Shown here in pieces: positions 44,133 to 53,581 of a stretch of DNA of 64,000 bases. This stretch comes from an uncultured Psychroserpens sp. (GTDB lineage: Bacteria > Bacteroidota > Bacteroidia > Flavobacteriales > Flavobacteriaceae). The notes below the pieces were generated by a model. The model was not told where the DNA came from and did not search any database. It saw only the letters and a program-made list of their open reading frames with translations. Position 1 is the stretch's first letter; the number at the start of each line of letters is the position of its first letter. The stretch spans positions 186,001 through 250,000 of the forward strand of contig CANKZZ010000003.1 of NCBI GenBank assembly GCA_947488655.1, written 5' to 3'. Position numbers and translations under genes: made by a program.

Positions 44133-45695
44133 TTACTTACTCTCTGCTTTATCTACGATAATTCTCGCATCTCTGTTTGCTATTTCCCATGCTGTATAAA
44201 ATACTAAACGTGTTCTGTTTTCTAACAAATCGTATTGTATTTTGTCTGGTGTATCACTAGGTTTATGGTAATCATCATGCGTACCATTGAAATAGAAAAT
44301 TACCGGAATATTGTTTTTTGCAAAGTTATAATGGTCACTTCTGTAGTAAAAACGATTTGGATCGTTCTCGTCATTATACGTATAATCTAAAACGATATTG
44401 GTGTATTTTTTATTTACTTCTTCGGAAATGTTATGTAACTCGGTACTTAATTTATCGCTTCCAATAAGATATACGTAGTTTCTGTCTCCTTCTCGTTTTG
44501 GATCTGTACGACCAATCATATCAATGTTTAAATCTGCTACTGTATTTTTTAATGGGAAAATTGGGTCGTTATCTGAGTAGTGTCTAGATCCTAATAGACC
44601 TTTTTCTTCTCCCGTAACGTGTAAAAATAAAATAGAACGTTTTGGTCCATCACCATTATCTGCTGCAGCTTTAAAAGCTTGTGCAATCTCTAGTATTGCC
44701 ACAGTTCCTGATCCATCATCATCTGCACCATTATAAACTTGACCATCTTTAATACCTTCGTGATCTAAGTGTGCAGAAATAACAATAATTTCATCTGGTT
44801 TTTCGGTTCCTTTTATGAAAGCTACTACGTTTTCAGATTCTACAGGTTCTGATTGGCTTTTAATAGAACCAGTTAAACTTGTAGTTATAGTTTTAACCTC
44901 TTGAGAATCCATAATTTCTGGATAGATAGCTTTGGCAAAATTTGTGTTAGCCATCATAAAAATCATTGGTGTTTCATTGCTTTTTAATGAAATTCTACCT
45001 GCTGTACCTGCAGCTGCAATTCTTTGAAAGTAAGGACCATATTGACCCATCATTTCGTCATTAATAAATATTAAAGCTTTTGCACCATTATCTTTTGCAG
45101 CATTACTTTTTGATGATAAAGAACTACGTCCTGCGCTCCATTTTGTGTCTTCGGTAGTACCAGAGGTTACAAAATTACCTTCTGCATCTTTAGGTTCTCC
45201 TGCTTTTGCTAATACAATTTTACCTGTAACATCTAAATCTTTATAATCTGAATAGTTATCGGCATCTATACCATAACCAACATATACAACATCTGTAATG
45301 TTTAACTCCTGAGAATTTGCACTACCAAGAATTAAAAAGTCTTTATAATTCTCCATAGTTGCACCATTAATAGAAATATTAACATCTGCAGCTTTTTGTT
45401 TTTCTAAGGGTACTTCTTGAAAATAATCATCGCCTTTAAGAGGAGAAGGGATACCCATTTGTATGTACTTGTTTTTTAAATATTCTACAGCTTTCTTTTG
45501 ACCTGGTTCTCCAGTTTCTCGACCTTCAAACTCATCTGATGCATAGGTGTAGAGCATTTCTTTAAGCTCATTTGATGTTATAGAATTACCATAAACTGTT
45601 GGGTCTACAGGAGCTTTGTTGGCAGTTTTTTGGTTAGAACTACCACAGCCAACTAGTAGTAAACCAGCAGCTAGGAATTTTAATGTTAACTTCAT
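44133..45695 (-). CDS. M28 family metallopeptidase lipoprotein with PA domain
   Basis: This 520-residue lipoprotein has the lipobox LAAGLLLVGC (Cys 17). Residues about 115-285 form a PA (protease-associated) insert (DVVYVGYGID, KIVLAKAG, AKDNGAKALIFIND). The M28 core carries zinc ligands in ISAHLDHEG, NGADDDGSGTVAILE, TGEEKGLLGS, DMIGR and YRSDHYNF. It is expected to be an aminopeptidase at the cell envelope. The tandem gene upstream is a shorter paralogue. Confidence 0.92.
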   Translation of the reverse strand: MKLTLKFLAAGLLLVGCGSSNQKTANKAPVDPTVYGNSITSNELKEMLYTYASDEFEGRETGEPGQKKAVEYLKNKYIQMGIPSPLKGDDYFQEVPLEKQKAADVNISINGATMENYKDFLILGSANSQELNITDVVYVGYGIDADNYSDYKDLDVTGKIVLAKAGEPKDAEGNFVTSGTTEDTKWSAGRSSLSSKSNAAKDNGAKALIFINDEMMGQYGPYFQRIAAAGTAGRISLKSNETPMIFMMANTNFAKAIYPEIMDSQEVKTITTSLTGSIKSQSEPVESENVVAFIKGTEKPDEIIVISAHLDHEGIKDGQVYNGADDDGSGTVAILEIAQAFKAAADNGDGPKRSILFLHVTGEEKGLLGSRHYSDNDPIFPLKNTVADLNIDMIGRTDPKREGDRNYVYLIGSDKLSTELHNISEEVNKKYTNIVLDYTYNDENDPNRFYYRSDHYNFAKNNIPVIFYFNGTHDDYHKPSDTPDKIQYDLLENRTRLVFYTAWEIANRDARIIVDKAESK

Positions 45696-45792
45696 TATTT
45701 AATTGTTACAAGGATTAGTTGTACGATATTACAAAAAATCTGTCTGAGTTCTTATTAAGACTATAAGTCTTTAAGCAAAATTTAACAACTTA

Positions 45793-46827
45793 TTAAGAGT
45801 CTTGGTCAACTACAATTCTCTTTTTAGAATTTGCTAAGTACCAGGCGGTAGCAAAAATGAGTTTTGTTCTCTTTTCTAACAATTTATAGTTTAGCTTTTC
45901 TGGAGTGTCTGTAGGTTGATGATAATCTTTATGTTCTCCATTAAAATAGAATATTACTGGTACGCCTTTTAAAGCAAAATTGTAGTGGTCTGATCTATAA
46001 TAATAACGATTTGGTTCATTATCTCTATTAAGTTTATAGTCTAGTTCTAAGTTTGTAAATTCTTTATTTGCAGCTTCTGAGATATAATGAAGTTGAGTAC
46101 TCAAACGGTCTGCACCAATAAGATATATGTAATTAGGGCTAGAGGCGTGTGCCTCATCAACACGACCTATCATATCTATATTTAGATTGGCAACAGTGTT
46201 TTTCATTGAAAAAACAGGGTATTGTGTATAAAATCTAGAACCGGTAAGTCCAACCTCTTCTCCTGTTAGATGTAAAAACACGACACTTCGTTTAGGTTTA
46301 TATCCATCTGCAGCAGCCATTTTAAAGGCTTGAGCCATTTCCATAACAGCAGCAGTGCCAGAGCCATTATCATCTGCTCCATTATAAATTTCAGTATCGT
46401 TAAATCCTTCGTGATCTGAGTGTGCAGATATGATGATAACTTCCTCCGGAAATTCACTACCTTCAATAAAAGCAATTACATTTTGTGAACTCTTTATACC
46501 ACCAGAAAAGTAAGATTCAGGAATGTGTTGATAATATTTTGACCCTAATGGCGATGGTATTTGTTCTTTTAGATAATAATCTTTAATAAATTTTGACGCC
46601 TTATGATGACCAATTTCTCCAGCTCTACGACCTTCAAACTCATCAGTAGAGAATGCGTAAACGTGCTCTTTTAGTTCCTCTTCATTGATAGTGTTGAGAT
46701 ATGTGTCTATAGTTTTTGAGTCTTCAAAAACGATACTTTCTTTAAGAAGCTCGATTTTTTGGGTATGTCGTAAAGTAGAACATGAGCCAACTAAAGCAAG
46801 AGATAAAGCAACAAGAGGAAATTTCAT
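45793..46827 (-). CDS. M28 family metallopeptidase lipoprotein, short paralogue
   Basis: This 344-residue lipoprotein has a lipobox (ALVGSC, Cys 16) and the complete M28 core: ISAHSDHEG, NGADDNGSGTAAVME, TGEEVGLTGS, DMIGR and YRSDHYNF. It lacks the PA insert of the next gene; the protein jumps from the LGSKYYQHIPES region straight to the SSQNVIAF strand. Close similarity over the core shows a tandem duplication with domain gain or loss. It should precede the 520-aa gene in the same direction, 97 bases away. Confidence 0.92.
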   Translation of the reverse strand: MKFPLVALSLALVGSCSTLRHTQKIELLKESIVFEDSKTIDTYLNTINEEELKEHVYAFSTDEFEGRRAGEIGHHKASKFIKDYYLKEQIPSPLGSKYYQHIPESYFSGGIKSSQNVIAFIEGSEFPEEVIIISAHSDHEGFNDTEIYNGADDNGSGTAAVMEMAQAFKMAAADGYKPKRSVVFLHLTGEEVGLTGSRFYTQYPVFSMKNTVANLNIDMIGRVDEAHASSPNYIYLIGADRLSTQLHYISEAANKEFTNLELDYKLNRDNEPNRYYYRSDHYNFALKGVPVIFYFNGEHKDYHQPTDTPEKLNYKLLEKRTKLIFATAWYLANSKKRIVVDQDS

Positions 46828-46906
46828 TATGAATTGTAATAATTGGCTGAATATGATTCAAATAAAACAAAAAAAAAGCTAATACAGAAGTGTTAACTCA
46901 TTTTAA

Positions 46907-47248
46907 TTATTGATTATCAATATCATCAATTTCTAAACCTTCTAATTCTTCAATAGATTCTTCTTCTAACTGTTCTTCTTTTTGTTCCATTTGCTCTGTG
47001 TTTCCTACTTGAGATTCGGTAAAAACAGATTTGTAAGTTGTAAGAGCTAAGGTTATAATGGTAATTAAAAAAACTAATTGAATCGGTTTTTTAAATTGCT
47101 GTTTGTCTTTAGATACAACAAATGTTAACAATCCAAAAATTAAAGCAGCAATTGCAGGAATAAACGCAATTTTAAATAATGGTGTCACCGCAAGTATTAA
47201 GGCTAAAATAGAGGTGATAAATCCAAGAACTAAAAATAATTTTTTCAT
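46907..47248 (-). CDS. Small membrane protein with acidic tail
   Basis: This 113-residue protein has three membrane helices (LFLVLGFITSILALILAV, IAFIPAIAALIFGLLTFVV, PIQLVFLITIITLALTTY) and a very acidic C-terminal tail of about 30 residues (EQMEQKEEQLEEESIEELEG). No named domain is recognised. The start lies 4 bases after the DUF3108 stop, so it is co-translated with that exported protein. Confidence 0.75.
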   Translation of the reverse strand: MKKLFLVLGFITSILALILAVTPLFKIAFIPAIAALIFGLLTFVVSKDKQQFKKPIQLVFLITIITLALTTYKSVFTESQVGNTEQMEQKEEQLEEESIEELEGLEIDDIDNQ

Positions 47249-47252
47249 GTCA

Positions 47253-48032
47253 TTAGTATTTTAAACCTGTTGCAGATTTTATTTTTAATTCTCCACTACC
47301 AACTGCAATCTTAAATTTTGCATAAACAGGTACCTTGTTTTGGTCTGCAGTAAGCCATATAACATTATCATTACTGCCTTTAAGTACATTACTATTGCTT
47401 AGAGAGATTCCCAACTTATAACATTCTTTTTTTCCTAAAGCTGTATTAATTGTTTCTTTACTGAGATACTTAATTCTTACTACAGTTTCTTTATTGTCAA
47501 AAAGTACAGTAAAATTTTGGCTGTCTCCAATAGTTGCTTTGTGGATATCTAGATTTCTAATATGATACAGTGTAGTAACCAAATCTCTTGTAGAAGATCC
47601 TATTTTTACCGTTTTTTTCTCTTCCCATGTTGTACCATCTCTACGTTTTTTACGCATTACACTAGCTACATTTTTATTTCTATAGCTAAAGGTGTATTTC
47701 ATAAATTTCTCATAACCACCTTCGTTAATATCTCTATTGTATAAATACGGTGTCAACGTTTTTGGGTTTACATAGCTCTCATATAAATCTCTAATCTTGA
47801 AAAAACTATCCCAATTACTGTAAGTTGCTGCAGTACATTTTAGCTTTAGTAAAGTAGATTTTGAAGTTTTTACTGTACTGGTTTCCATAATTACTTGAGC
47901 TAACTCATTAAGTAAACCATTCATGTTGTATGAGGCACTAAAGGTTAATTTTTCTCCTGCAGCAATCGTGTTATTTTGTGCAGTGAGCATAAATGAACTC
48001 AAAATAATAAGTAGAGATAGAAATGATTTCAT
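47253..48032 (-). CDS. DUF3108 domain secreted protein
   Basis: This 259-residue protein has a signal peptide (MKSFLSLLIILSSFMLTAQ) and one DUF3108 domain (ITAGEKLTFSASYNMNG-type start, YESYVNPKTLTPYLYNRDINEGGY, TVLFDNKETVVRIKYL, WLTADQNKVPVYAKFKI). Such periplasmic beta-rich proteins have no established function. A TTG one codon earlier opens the frame at 48035, but the ATG at 48032 is preferred. Confidence 0.88.
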   Translation of the reverse strand: MKSFLSLLIILSSFMLTAQNNTIAAGEKLTFSASYNMNGLLNELAQVIMETSTVKTSKSTLLKLKCTAATYSNWDSFFKIRDLYESYVNPKTLTPYLYNRDINEGGYEKFMKYTFSYRNKNVASVMRKKRRDGTTWEEKKTVKIGSSTRDLVTTLYHIRNLDIHKATIGDSQNFTVLFDNKETVVRIKYLSKETINTALGKKECYKLGISLSNSNVLKGSNDNVIWLTADQNKVPVYAKFKIAVGSGELKIKSATGLKY

Positions 48033-48198
48033 CAAAATGCGTTTTATTGTTATAACGGTGGTAGTACCATTTATTATGCCAAATGTAGTAGGATTAATTC
48101 AAAACAAAAAATGTAAGATTTGTTGATATAAATTGTGCATTTAGACATAGACTGTCTTGAGTATAATAGCTTAGTTTAATTGTATCGTTGTAATTAGG

Positions 48199-50352
48199 CT
48201 ATGTAACTTGAAATTTTGTAGTCAATCTTAACATATTTTCACTTAAGCTGAGTAACCAATTTAATTGTTCCCAAATTAGATGTGCTTCTTTGTGAGACCG
48301 TTCATTATCGGTTTGTAAAATCGTTTCATTTGTAAGCTTTTCTATAGAAAAGCCTAATTTTTTAGAGGGATATTCTAAGGAAGAAACACTGGAATTTATA
48401 ATTGGTAACTCAAAATTAATTGTTTTTAATTGCGAACAAACGAGATCTAGGTTTTCTTGTATTTTTTCTGAAATTAATACAAATTTATTAGAGGCTTTTG
48501 TTGTTTGATGATTTTGAATATAAGCACTTAAAGAGGCTAATGATGCTAAAAAACTTTGATTAATTTCAACAAGTTCATAAATATGGTCTAAGTTATTCTG
48601 TTTAGATTTTGGCTCTTGAGCCATACGCTGAAAAGCAGCACTTAAATTAGACATTTGTAAAAATGCCTCCTTACGATTAACTTTTAAGCTGGTTGGTATT
48701 TCTCCTTTTTGTTGATAGTAGCTACTAATTGATTTAAAAAAGGAAGTATTAGCCTTTAATCCATCTTTAATATTATCTCCAATTTCCATAAATGACCATG
48801 CTGGTAATAACCAACGCATTGCAGAATATGATAGAGCAACACCAATGAGAGTATCGAGAACTCTAAACTGAATAACTTTTAAAATGTCTGGTTGTAAAAT
48901 AGCGTAAATAAAAATTACACTAAGTGTTATAAAAGTAGATGATGCTTTATAATTTTTCTTCACCATAGAAAATGCAATCACTAATGCAATCACACCTAAT
49001 GCGCCATACACGTAGGGATCATTTATTAAAAACACTAAACCACTTGCAATTATTGCACCTATAAATGTGCCAATGATTCGGTCTTTAGAGCGCGTTTTAG
49101 TTAAGCCATAACTTGGTCGCATGATAATGATTATGGTAAGAATAATCCAATATGGATTTTGCAAATCAAAAAACAACCCAATCCCATAACCTATGATAAC
49201 GGTAAGCGCTAAACGCAAAGAATGTCTAAAAATGGTAGATCTAAAACTTAAGTTTCTTAATAACAATTTAGGATCATAATTTTGCGAAACAATAAAACGC
49301 TTAAGTTTCTCTTTCTCTATAAAATGCTCTGAGGTTAATTTGTGATTACCCAACAGCCATTTTATTTTTTTAAGTTTTTCAAATTGTTTCTTTTGATACT
49401 CTAAGTAGTTTTGAAGCATTAAATACCGCTCGTAATCTTCTGGACGATTTTCATTTTTAAATTTCTGAATATTAATTTCTAACGCATCAAAAAAAGAGGA
49501 TAATTCTTGGTTAGAGCCCAGTTTTTTTGGTTCATTAAAATTTGCTGCAATATTTCTAAGTTGATTTGATAATTCTAATATTAGCTTTTGAAAATCACTT
49601 TTATACTCTGGATGCATTTTAAAAACAGTATCCATTTTATTATAATTTACAGGATTAGCTATTGCAGTTTCTAACAATTCTACTAGCTGTATAAATATTA
49701 ATAAACGCCTACTTTGGTAATTAGATTTCCCTGATGTTTTACGATAAGATATTAAAATTTCTCGTAAGGTTTCGTGATGCTCAGTTAACTCTATTTGTAA
49801 AGACATTAGTTGTGTTTGCAGGCTATTTCTATTAGGTTGTTCTCCAATGAGTTTTCGTCTGGTGTCTAAAAAATTGGCTGAGATTAATATAATTTCGATG
49901 AGCGTTTCTTCAGTCTCTGCTTTAGGATTTATGTAAAACCATATAGTAGATAACAATAAATACCATAAACCACCAACTCCTATAAGCAAAGCATATTCAT
50001 AGACTTCTAAATAGGCAGATGTGTGTGCAAAACTTAAAACCAAAGCTAATAATCCCGAAAAACTTATTAAAGAGGCTCTAAAGCCATAAATAGAAATATA
50101 TGCAATGCTAAATGTTAGCACACTAAGCACAGGAAAAAGAAAAATATTAGAAATATGAAAATAGCCTCCAATAAAACTTATTATCACCACTAACAAAGCC
50201 GATAATAGTATGCCAATTTGTTTATGTTTTAAACTACCGCTTACATCACTGGGAGAACACCAAAAAGCACCAAAACAAATCGCAAGGCCAATATCTAACT
50301 TATTGGTTACTATGCCTAAAATTATAGGTACAGTAATAGCTATGCCAATCAA
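48199..50352 (-). CDS. FUSC family membrane protein (YccS-like)
   Basis: This 717-residue protein (from TTG at 50352) has an N-terminal cluster of five or six membrane helices, a cytoplasmic helical domain of about 200 residues, a second helix cluster with the FUSC core (NPYWIILTIIIIMRPSYGLTKTRSKDRIIGTFIGA) and a helical C-terminus. Relatives are thought to export aromatic acids. Coding-like sequence (KELLEFLKSTSFSKAI) continues in frame upstream to a stop near 50445 without an ATG, so the real start may be a rare codon such as ATT at 50427. Confidence 0.85.
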   Translation of the reverse strand: MIGIAITVPIILGIVTNKLDIGLAICFGAFWCSPSDVSGSLKHKQIGILLSALLVVIISFIGGYFHISNIFLFPVLSVLTFSIAYISIYGFRASLISFSGLLALVLSFAHTSAYLEVYEYALLIGVGGLWYLLLSTIWFYINPKAETEETLIEIILISANFLDTRRKLIGEQPNRNSLQTQLMSLQIELTEHHETLREILISYRKTSGKSNYQSRRLLIFIQLVELLETAIANPVNYNKMDTVFKMHPEYKSDFQKLILELSNQLRNIAANFNEPKKLGSNQELSSFFDALEINIQKFKNENRPEDYERYLMLQNYLEYQKKQFEKLKKIKWLLGNHKLTSEHFIEKEKLKRFIVSQNYDPKLLLRNLSFRSTIFRHSLRLALTVIIGYGIGLFFDLQNPYWIILTIIIIMRPSYGLTKTRSKDRIIGTFIGAIIASGLVFLINDPYVYGALGVIALVIAFSMVKKNYKASSTFITLSVIFIYAILQPDILKVIQFRVLDTLIGVALSYSAMRWLLPAWSFMEIGDNIKDGLKANTSFFKSISSYYQQKGEIPTSLKVNRKEAFLQMSNLSAAFQRMAQEPKSKQNNLDHIYELVEINQSFLASLASLSAYIQNHQTTKASNKFVLISEKIQENLDLVCSQLKTINFELPIINSSVSSLEYPSKKLGFSIEKLTNETILQTDNERSHKEAHLIWEQLNWLLSLSENMLRLTTKFQVT

Positions 50353-50452
50353 AATAGCTTTAGAGAAACTTGTGCTTTTTAGAAATTCTAATAATTCTTT
50401 AGCGTTATTTGAAAATAATTTATAAATGAGGTTCTGTTTTTGTTATTAACGT

Positions 50453-50460
50453 CAAAGATA
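50453..50460 (-). promoter_or_regulatory. -7 box of the FUSC gene
   Basis: TATCTTTG (minus strand) matches TAnnTTTG. It would start transcription near 50446, upstream of the extended FUSC frame, supporting a protein start above 50352. Confidence 0.5.
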
Positions 50461-50514
50461 CAATTACAACTAGTATGCTTGATAAATAAATAGTATTATC
50501 ACATAAATCAAAAA

Positions 50515-50560
50515 ACTCAATGTTGAGTAATTATTCCTCAATTGGGTAATTATTACTCAG
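50515..50560 (+). promoter_or_regulatory. Cluster of candidate activator sites upstream of the kinase-regulator pair
   Basis: ACTCAATGTTGAGT (50515-50528, perfect arms ACTCAA/TTGAGT) is followed by CCTCAATTGGGT (50536-50547), each trailed by AATTATT, and by a half site ACTCAG (50555-50560). The same type of site, ACTCGTCTGGGT followed by AATT, lies upstream of the sigma-54-type promoter at 53447. The distance to the sigma-54-like sequence at 50646 is about 100 bp. Confidence 0.5.
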
Positions 50561-50645
50561 TTTCGTTCAATATTCGTATCTTTAATATTAATTTAATCAA
50601 TTGGTAATTAGTAACTTATAATCATAGAGATGATATAAGTGTATT

Positions 50646-50661
50646 GGGCATGCTAATTGAA
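50646..50661 (+). promoter_or_regulatory. Sigma-54-like promoter of the kinase-regulator operon (weak)
   Basis: GGGCAT at -24 and TTGAA at -12 keep the 10-base GG-to-G spacing of sigma-54 promoters (TGGCAY-N5-TTGCW), but the -12 element ends in GA instead of GC. It is supported mainly by its position about 100 bp below the candidate activator sites. The leader to the kinase ATG would be about 205 bases, with no coding content but a palindrome ACATTATTATAATGT. Confidence 0.35.
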
Positions 50662-50878
50662 TATAGTTTGGAATCAAAACCTAAAACACTTTATTTGTCT
50701 CATACTATAAACCTTAAGTGGGCAAAAGTGCTGATGTTAAGTGTATTATAAAAAGATTTTAAGATAATAAAATATTAAATCTGAAATTTTAAAACTTATA
50801 ATTATGAGATGTTGTTTATACAATAGGTCGTATTACATTATTATAATGTTATGATGTCATAATTAGATACTATAAATA

Positions 50879-51970
50879 ATGAATACCACCGAACAAGAAC
50901 TAAAAGAACGAATTAAGGAGTTAACTTGTCTCTATGAAGTATCATCTATTATTGGTAATACTGACGCAGAGATGTTAAATACAACACTCAAATCTGTAGC
51001 ATATAGTTTAAAAAAAGGATTTCAATATCCTGATAAGACTGAAGTTTGCATAAGTCATGAAGACATTTTAATTTTCACCAAAGAGTTTGTACAAAAAGAT
51101 TTAATCTTAAGGTCGAGTATAAAAATTTTTAACCGTATTAAAGGTGAAATTGTAGTCCATTTAAATACAAATGGATCTAAAGCAATAACTTTTTTAAGAG
51201 AAGAGCAATTACTCCTAGACAATATATCTCTTAAAATAGGTAGTTTACTAGAGCGTATAGAAATTCAAAATAATGAGACCTCTTTAAAACGACAAATGGA
51301 ACACGCAGACCGTCTTGGTATACTTGGAGAAATAACTGCAGGAATTGCGCACGAACTTAACACACCTTTAGCAAATATTCTAGGCTTTGCAGAGTTGCTT
51401 AAAAATGATTTAGAATCAAATACTAAATCAATAAACGATATAGATAAAATTATTAAAAATGCCATTTTTTCAAGAGAGGTTGTAAAAAAATTAATGTTTT
51501 TTGCCTGTGAAATGCCTCAAGAAATGAGGCGTGTTAACTTTGTACCTCACATAAAAAACGCTATTAATTTATTAGACGCTACATTTAAAAAAGAAAATGT
51601 AAAATATATCTTCAAAATCGAAGATGAAGACTTATGGTTAAAAGCAGATCCAATACAGTTAACTCAAATTTTATTTAATTTATTAATTAATGCTATCTAT
51701 TTTTCGCCCAAAGGAGGTAGTGTTACAATAGAAGCTTATAGTACTAAAGAAAATATTGTATTAAAGATTTTAGATGAGGGTAAAGGGTTTACAAAGCAAG
51801 ATTTGGGTAAAGTGTTTCAACCCTTTTTTACTACAAAACCTTTAGGCGATGGTTCTGGTTTAGGATTAAGTGTGGTTCATGGTATTGTAGCATCTCACAA
51901 CGGGAGAATTACAGCAAGAAATAACAAAAAGCAAGGCGCTATATTTACGGTAACGCTGCCAAAAGAATAA
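50879..51970 (+). CDS. Soluble NtrB-like sensor histidine kinase
   Basis: This 363-residue protein has no membrane segment. An N-terminal sensory region (about 1-135) has a coiled-coil start (EQELKERIKELTCLYEVSSI), typical of GAF-like input domains. The phosphoacceptor is His158 in EITAGIAHELNTPLANILGF. The ATPase domain has NLLINAIYFSP (N box), DEGKGFTKQDLGKVFQPFFTTK and GDGSGLGLSVV. It is 9 bases upstream of the response regulator and is its likely kinase. Confidence 0.92.
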   Translation: MNTTEQELKERIKELTCLYEVSSIIGNTDAEMLNTTLKSVAYSLKKGFQYPDKTEVCISHEDILIFTKEFVQKDLILRSSIKIFNRIKGEIVVHLNTNGSKAITFLREEQLLLDNISLKIGSLLERIEIQNNETSLKRQMEHADRLGILGEITAGIAHELNTPLANILGFAELLKNDLESNTKSINDIDKIIKNAIFSREVVKKLMFFACEMPQEMRRVNFVPHIKNAINLLDATFKKENVKYIFKIEDEDLWLKADPIQLTQILFNLLINAIYFSPKGGSVTIEAYSTKENIVLKILDEGKGFTKQDLGKVFQPFFTTKPLGDGSGLGLSVVHGIVASHNGRITARNNKKQGAIFTVTLPKE

Positions 51971-51979
51971 GATATAATT

Positions 51980-53308
51980 ATGCAGTTACGCAAAGAAAAT
52001 ATACTCGTAGTAGATGACGATATTAATATTTTAGAGTTGTTACAACGTCATTTACAATCATGGAATTATCATGTTTTTAAAGCCATCTCTGTTAAAGAAG
52101 CGGTTACTATTTTACGAGATACAAATATTAACTTACTCATTACAGATTTAAAAATGCCAGAGGTAGATGGTTTTGAGCTAATAAAATTTGTCTCAGAGCA
52201 TTATCCAACATTGCCAAAACTGGTGGTAACAGGTTATCCATCAGTACAAGACTCATTAGCTGCAATTAAATCTGGAGTGGTAGATTATTTAACCAAGCCA
52301 TTTACAAGAGATGAACTAAAAACTGCAATAGATAAATCTTTATTAACCTCAAATGATAATAATCTTACAATAGTTAAACCTTCCGAAGAAAATAATAAAG
52401 AGTTTGGAGAAATTATTGGAAACTCAGATAAAATAAACCACGTTTTACAAATTATAGAACGCGTAAAAAATAATAAAGCTACAGTTTTTATTAAAGGAGA
52501 AAGCGGGACAGGTAAAGAGTTAGTTGCGCGTGCTATTCATTATCAGGGCAAATTTTCTAGAGCGCCATTTATAGCAGTAAATTGTGGTGGTATCCCAGAA
52601 AATCTCTTGGAAGCAGAGTTGTTTGGTTATCTCAAAGGTGCCTTTACAGGAGCAGAAACAAATAGAGAAGGATTATTTCAGGCAGCAAATGGTGGCACTA
52701 TTTTTTTAGATGAAATTGGTAATGCATCATTAACCGTACAATCGCGATTATTAAGAGTACTTCAAGAAAAAGAGGTCGTTAGAGTAGGTTCTACAAAAGC
52801 AGAAAAAATAGATGTACGTATTATTGCAGCTACTAACAGTGATTTGCGAGAAATGATTCAAAAACAAACTTTTAGAGAAGATTTGTATTATCGCTTAACT
52901 GTTGTAGAAATTAATGTTGCGCCATTGCGCGAGCGTAAAGACGATATTCATCTCTTAGTAGATAAATTTTTATTTAAATATGGAGTAGAGTATAAAGACC
53001 GTTTTTTAAAAATTACACCAGAAGCATTAAGTGTATTAAAAAGATATGATTGGCCAGGTAATATTAGAGAATTAGAAAACATTATACAACGAGCAGTAAT
53101 CATGTGTGATAGAATAGTAGATATCACTCATTTACCAGATCATTTAAAATATGAATTAAATTTTTCTTCGGAAACTTTACAGCCTTTAAAAATAATAGAG
53201 AAACAATACATTGAGAAAGTATTGAGAATTACAGGAAATAACAAAACGAAGGCTGCCGAAATACTTCAAATTGATAGAAAGACTTTACGAAATAAACTTT
53301 TAGATTAA
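51980..53308 (+). CDS. NtrC-type sigma-54-dependent response regulator
   Basis: This 442-residue protein has a receiver domain with phosphoacceptor Asp56 (LLITDLKMPEVDG), an AAA+ domain with Walker A GESGTGKE (173-180), the sigma-54 contact loop GAFTGA (220-225) and Walker B GGTIFLDEIGN, then a Fis-type helix-turn-helix (NNKTKAAEILQIDRKTLRNKL). It activates sigma-54 promoters when phosphorylated. A terminator and a sigma-54-type promoter follow directly, pointing to the glutamate dehydrogenase region as a target. Confidence 0.95.
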   Translation: MQLRKENILVVDDDINILELLQRHLQSWNYHVFKAISVKEAVTILRDTNINLLITDLKMPEVDGFELIKFVSEHYPTLPKLVVTGYPSVQDSLAAIKSGVVDYLTKPFTRDELKTAIDKSLLTSNDNNLTIVKPSEENNKEFGEIIGNSDKINHVLQIIERVKNNKATVFIKGESGTGKELVARAIHYQGKFSRAPFIAVNCGGIPENLLEAELFGYLKGAFTGAETNREGLFQAANGGTIFLDEIGNASLTVQSRLLRVLQEKEVVRVGSTKAEKIDVRIIAATNSDLREMIQKQTFREDLYYRLTVVEINVAPLRERKDDIHLLVDKFLFKYGVEYKDRFLKITPEALSVLKRYDWPGNIRELENIIQRAVIMCDRIVDITHLPDHLKYELNFSSETLQPLKIIEKQYIEKVLRITGNNKTKAAEILQIDRKTLRNKLLD

Positions 53309-53331
53309 TACATTTTAAGTGGTTAAAAATT

Positions 53332-53343
53332 ACTCGTCTGGGT
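53332..53343 (+). promoter_or_regulatory. Candidate activator site upstream of the glutamate dehydrogenase region
   Basis: ACTCGTCTGGGT followed by AATT; with flanks it gives AATTAC and GTAATT arms around an 8-base spacer. It has the same layout as CCTCAATTGGGTAATT at 50536 and lies about 104 bp upstream of the sigma-54-type promoter. Confidence 0.5.
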
Positions 53344-53391
53344 AATTTTGTACCACTTAGAAATAAGTTACAAATGTTAATAAATTGATTG

Positions 53392-53417
53392 AAACCCTCT
53401 TAATTAGAGGGTTTTTT
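53392..53417 (+). terminator. Rho-independent terminator after the response regulator gene
   Basis: Perfect 9-bp stem AAACCCTCT (53392-53400) and AGAGGGTTT (53406-53414), 5-base loop, T-run to 53417. It separates the kinase-regulator operon from the next transcript. Confidence 0.9.
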
Positions 53418-53446
53418 GCGTTTGGAGATATGAGGTGATGTTGATT

Positions 53447-53462
53447 TGGCATAGGCATTGCC
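53447..53462 (+). promoter_or_regulatory. Sigma-54-type promoter upstream of the glutamate dehydrogenase region
   Basis: TGGCATAGGCATTGCC has GG at -24 and GC at -12 with the invariant 10-base spacing (TGGCAY-N5-TTGC). It stands between the terminator of an NtrC-type gene and the dehydrogenase gene. Transcription would start near 53473. The first frame downstream is the 45-aa ORF at 53582. Confidence 0.65.
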
Positions 53463-53581
53463 TTTTGGTATATGTATACTATTAATACATATTTAAAAGT
53501 GAAGATATTAAGTAAAACAAAAAATTTTAAAAAACACCAAAACCATTACTACAATTAGTTTAACAGTATAATTTAAATATT

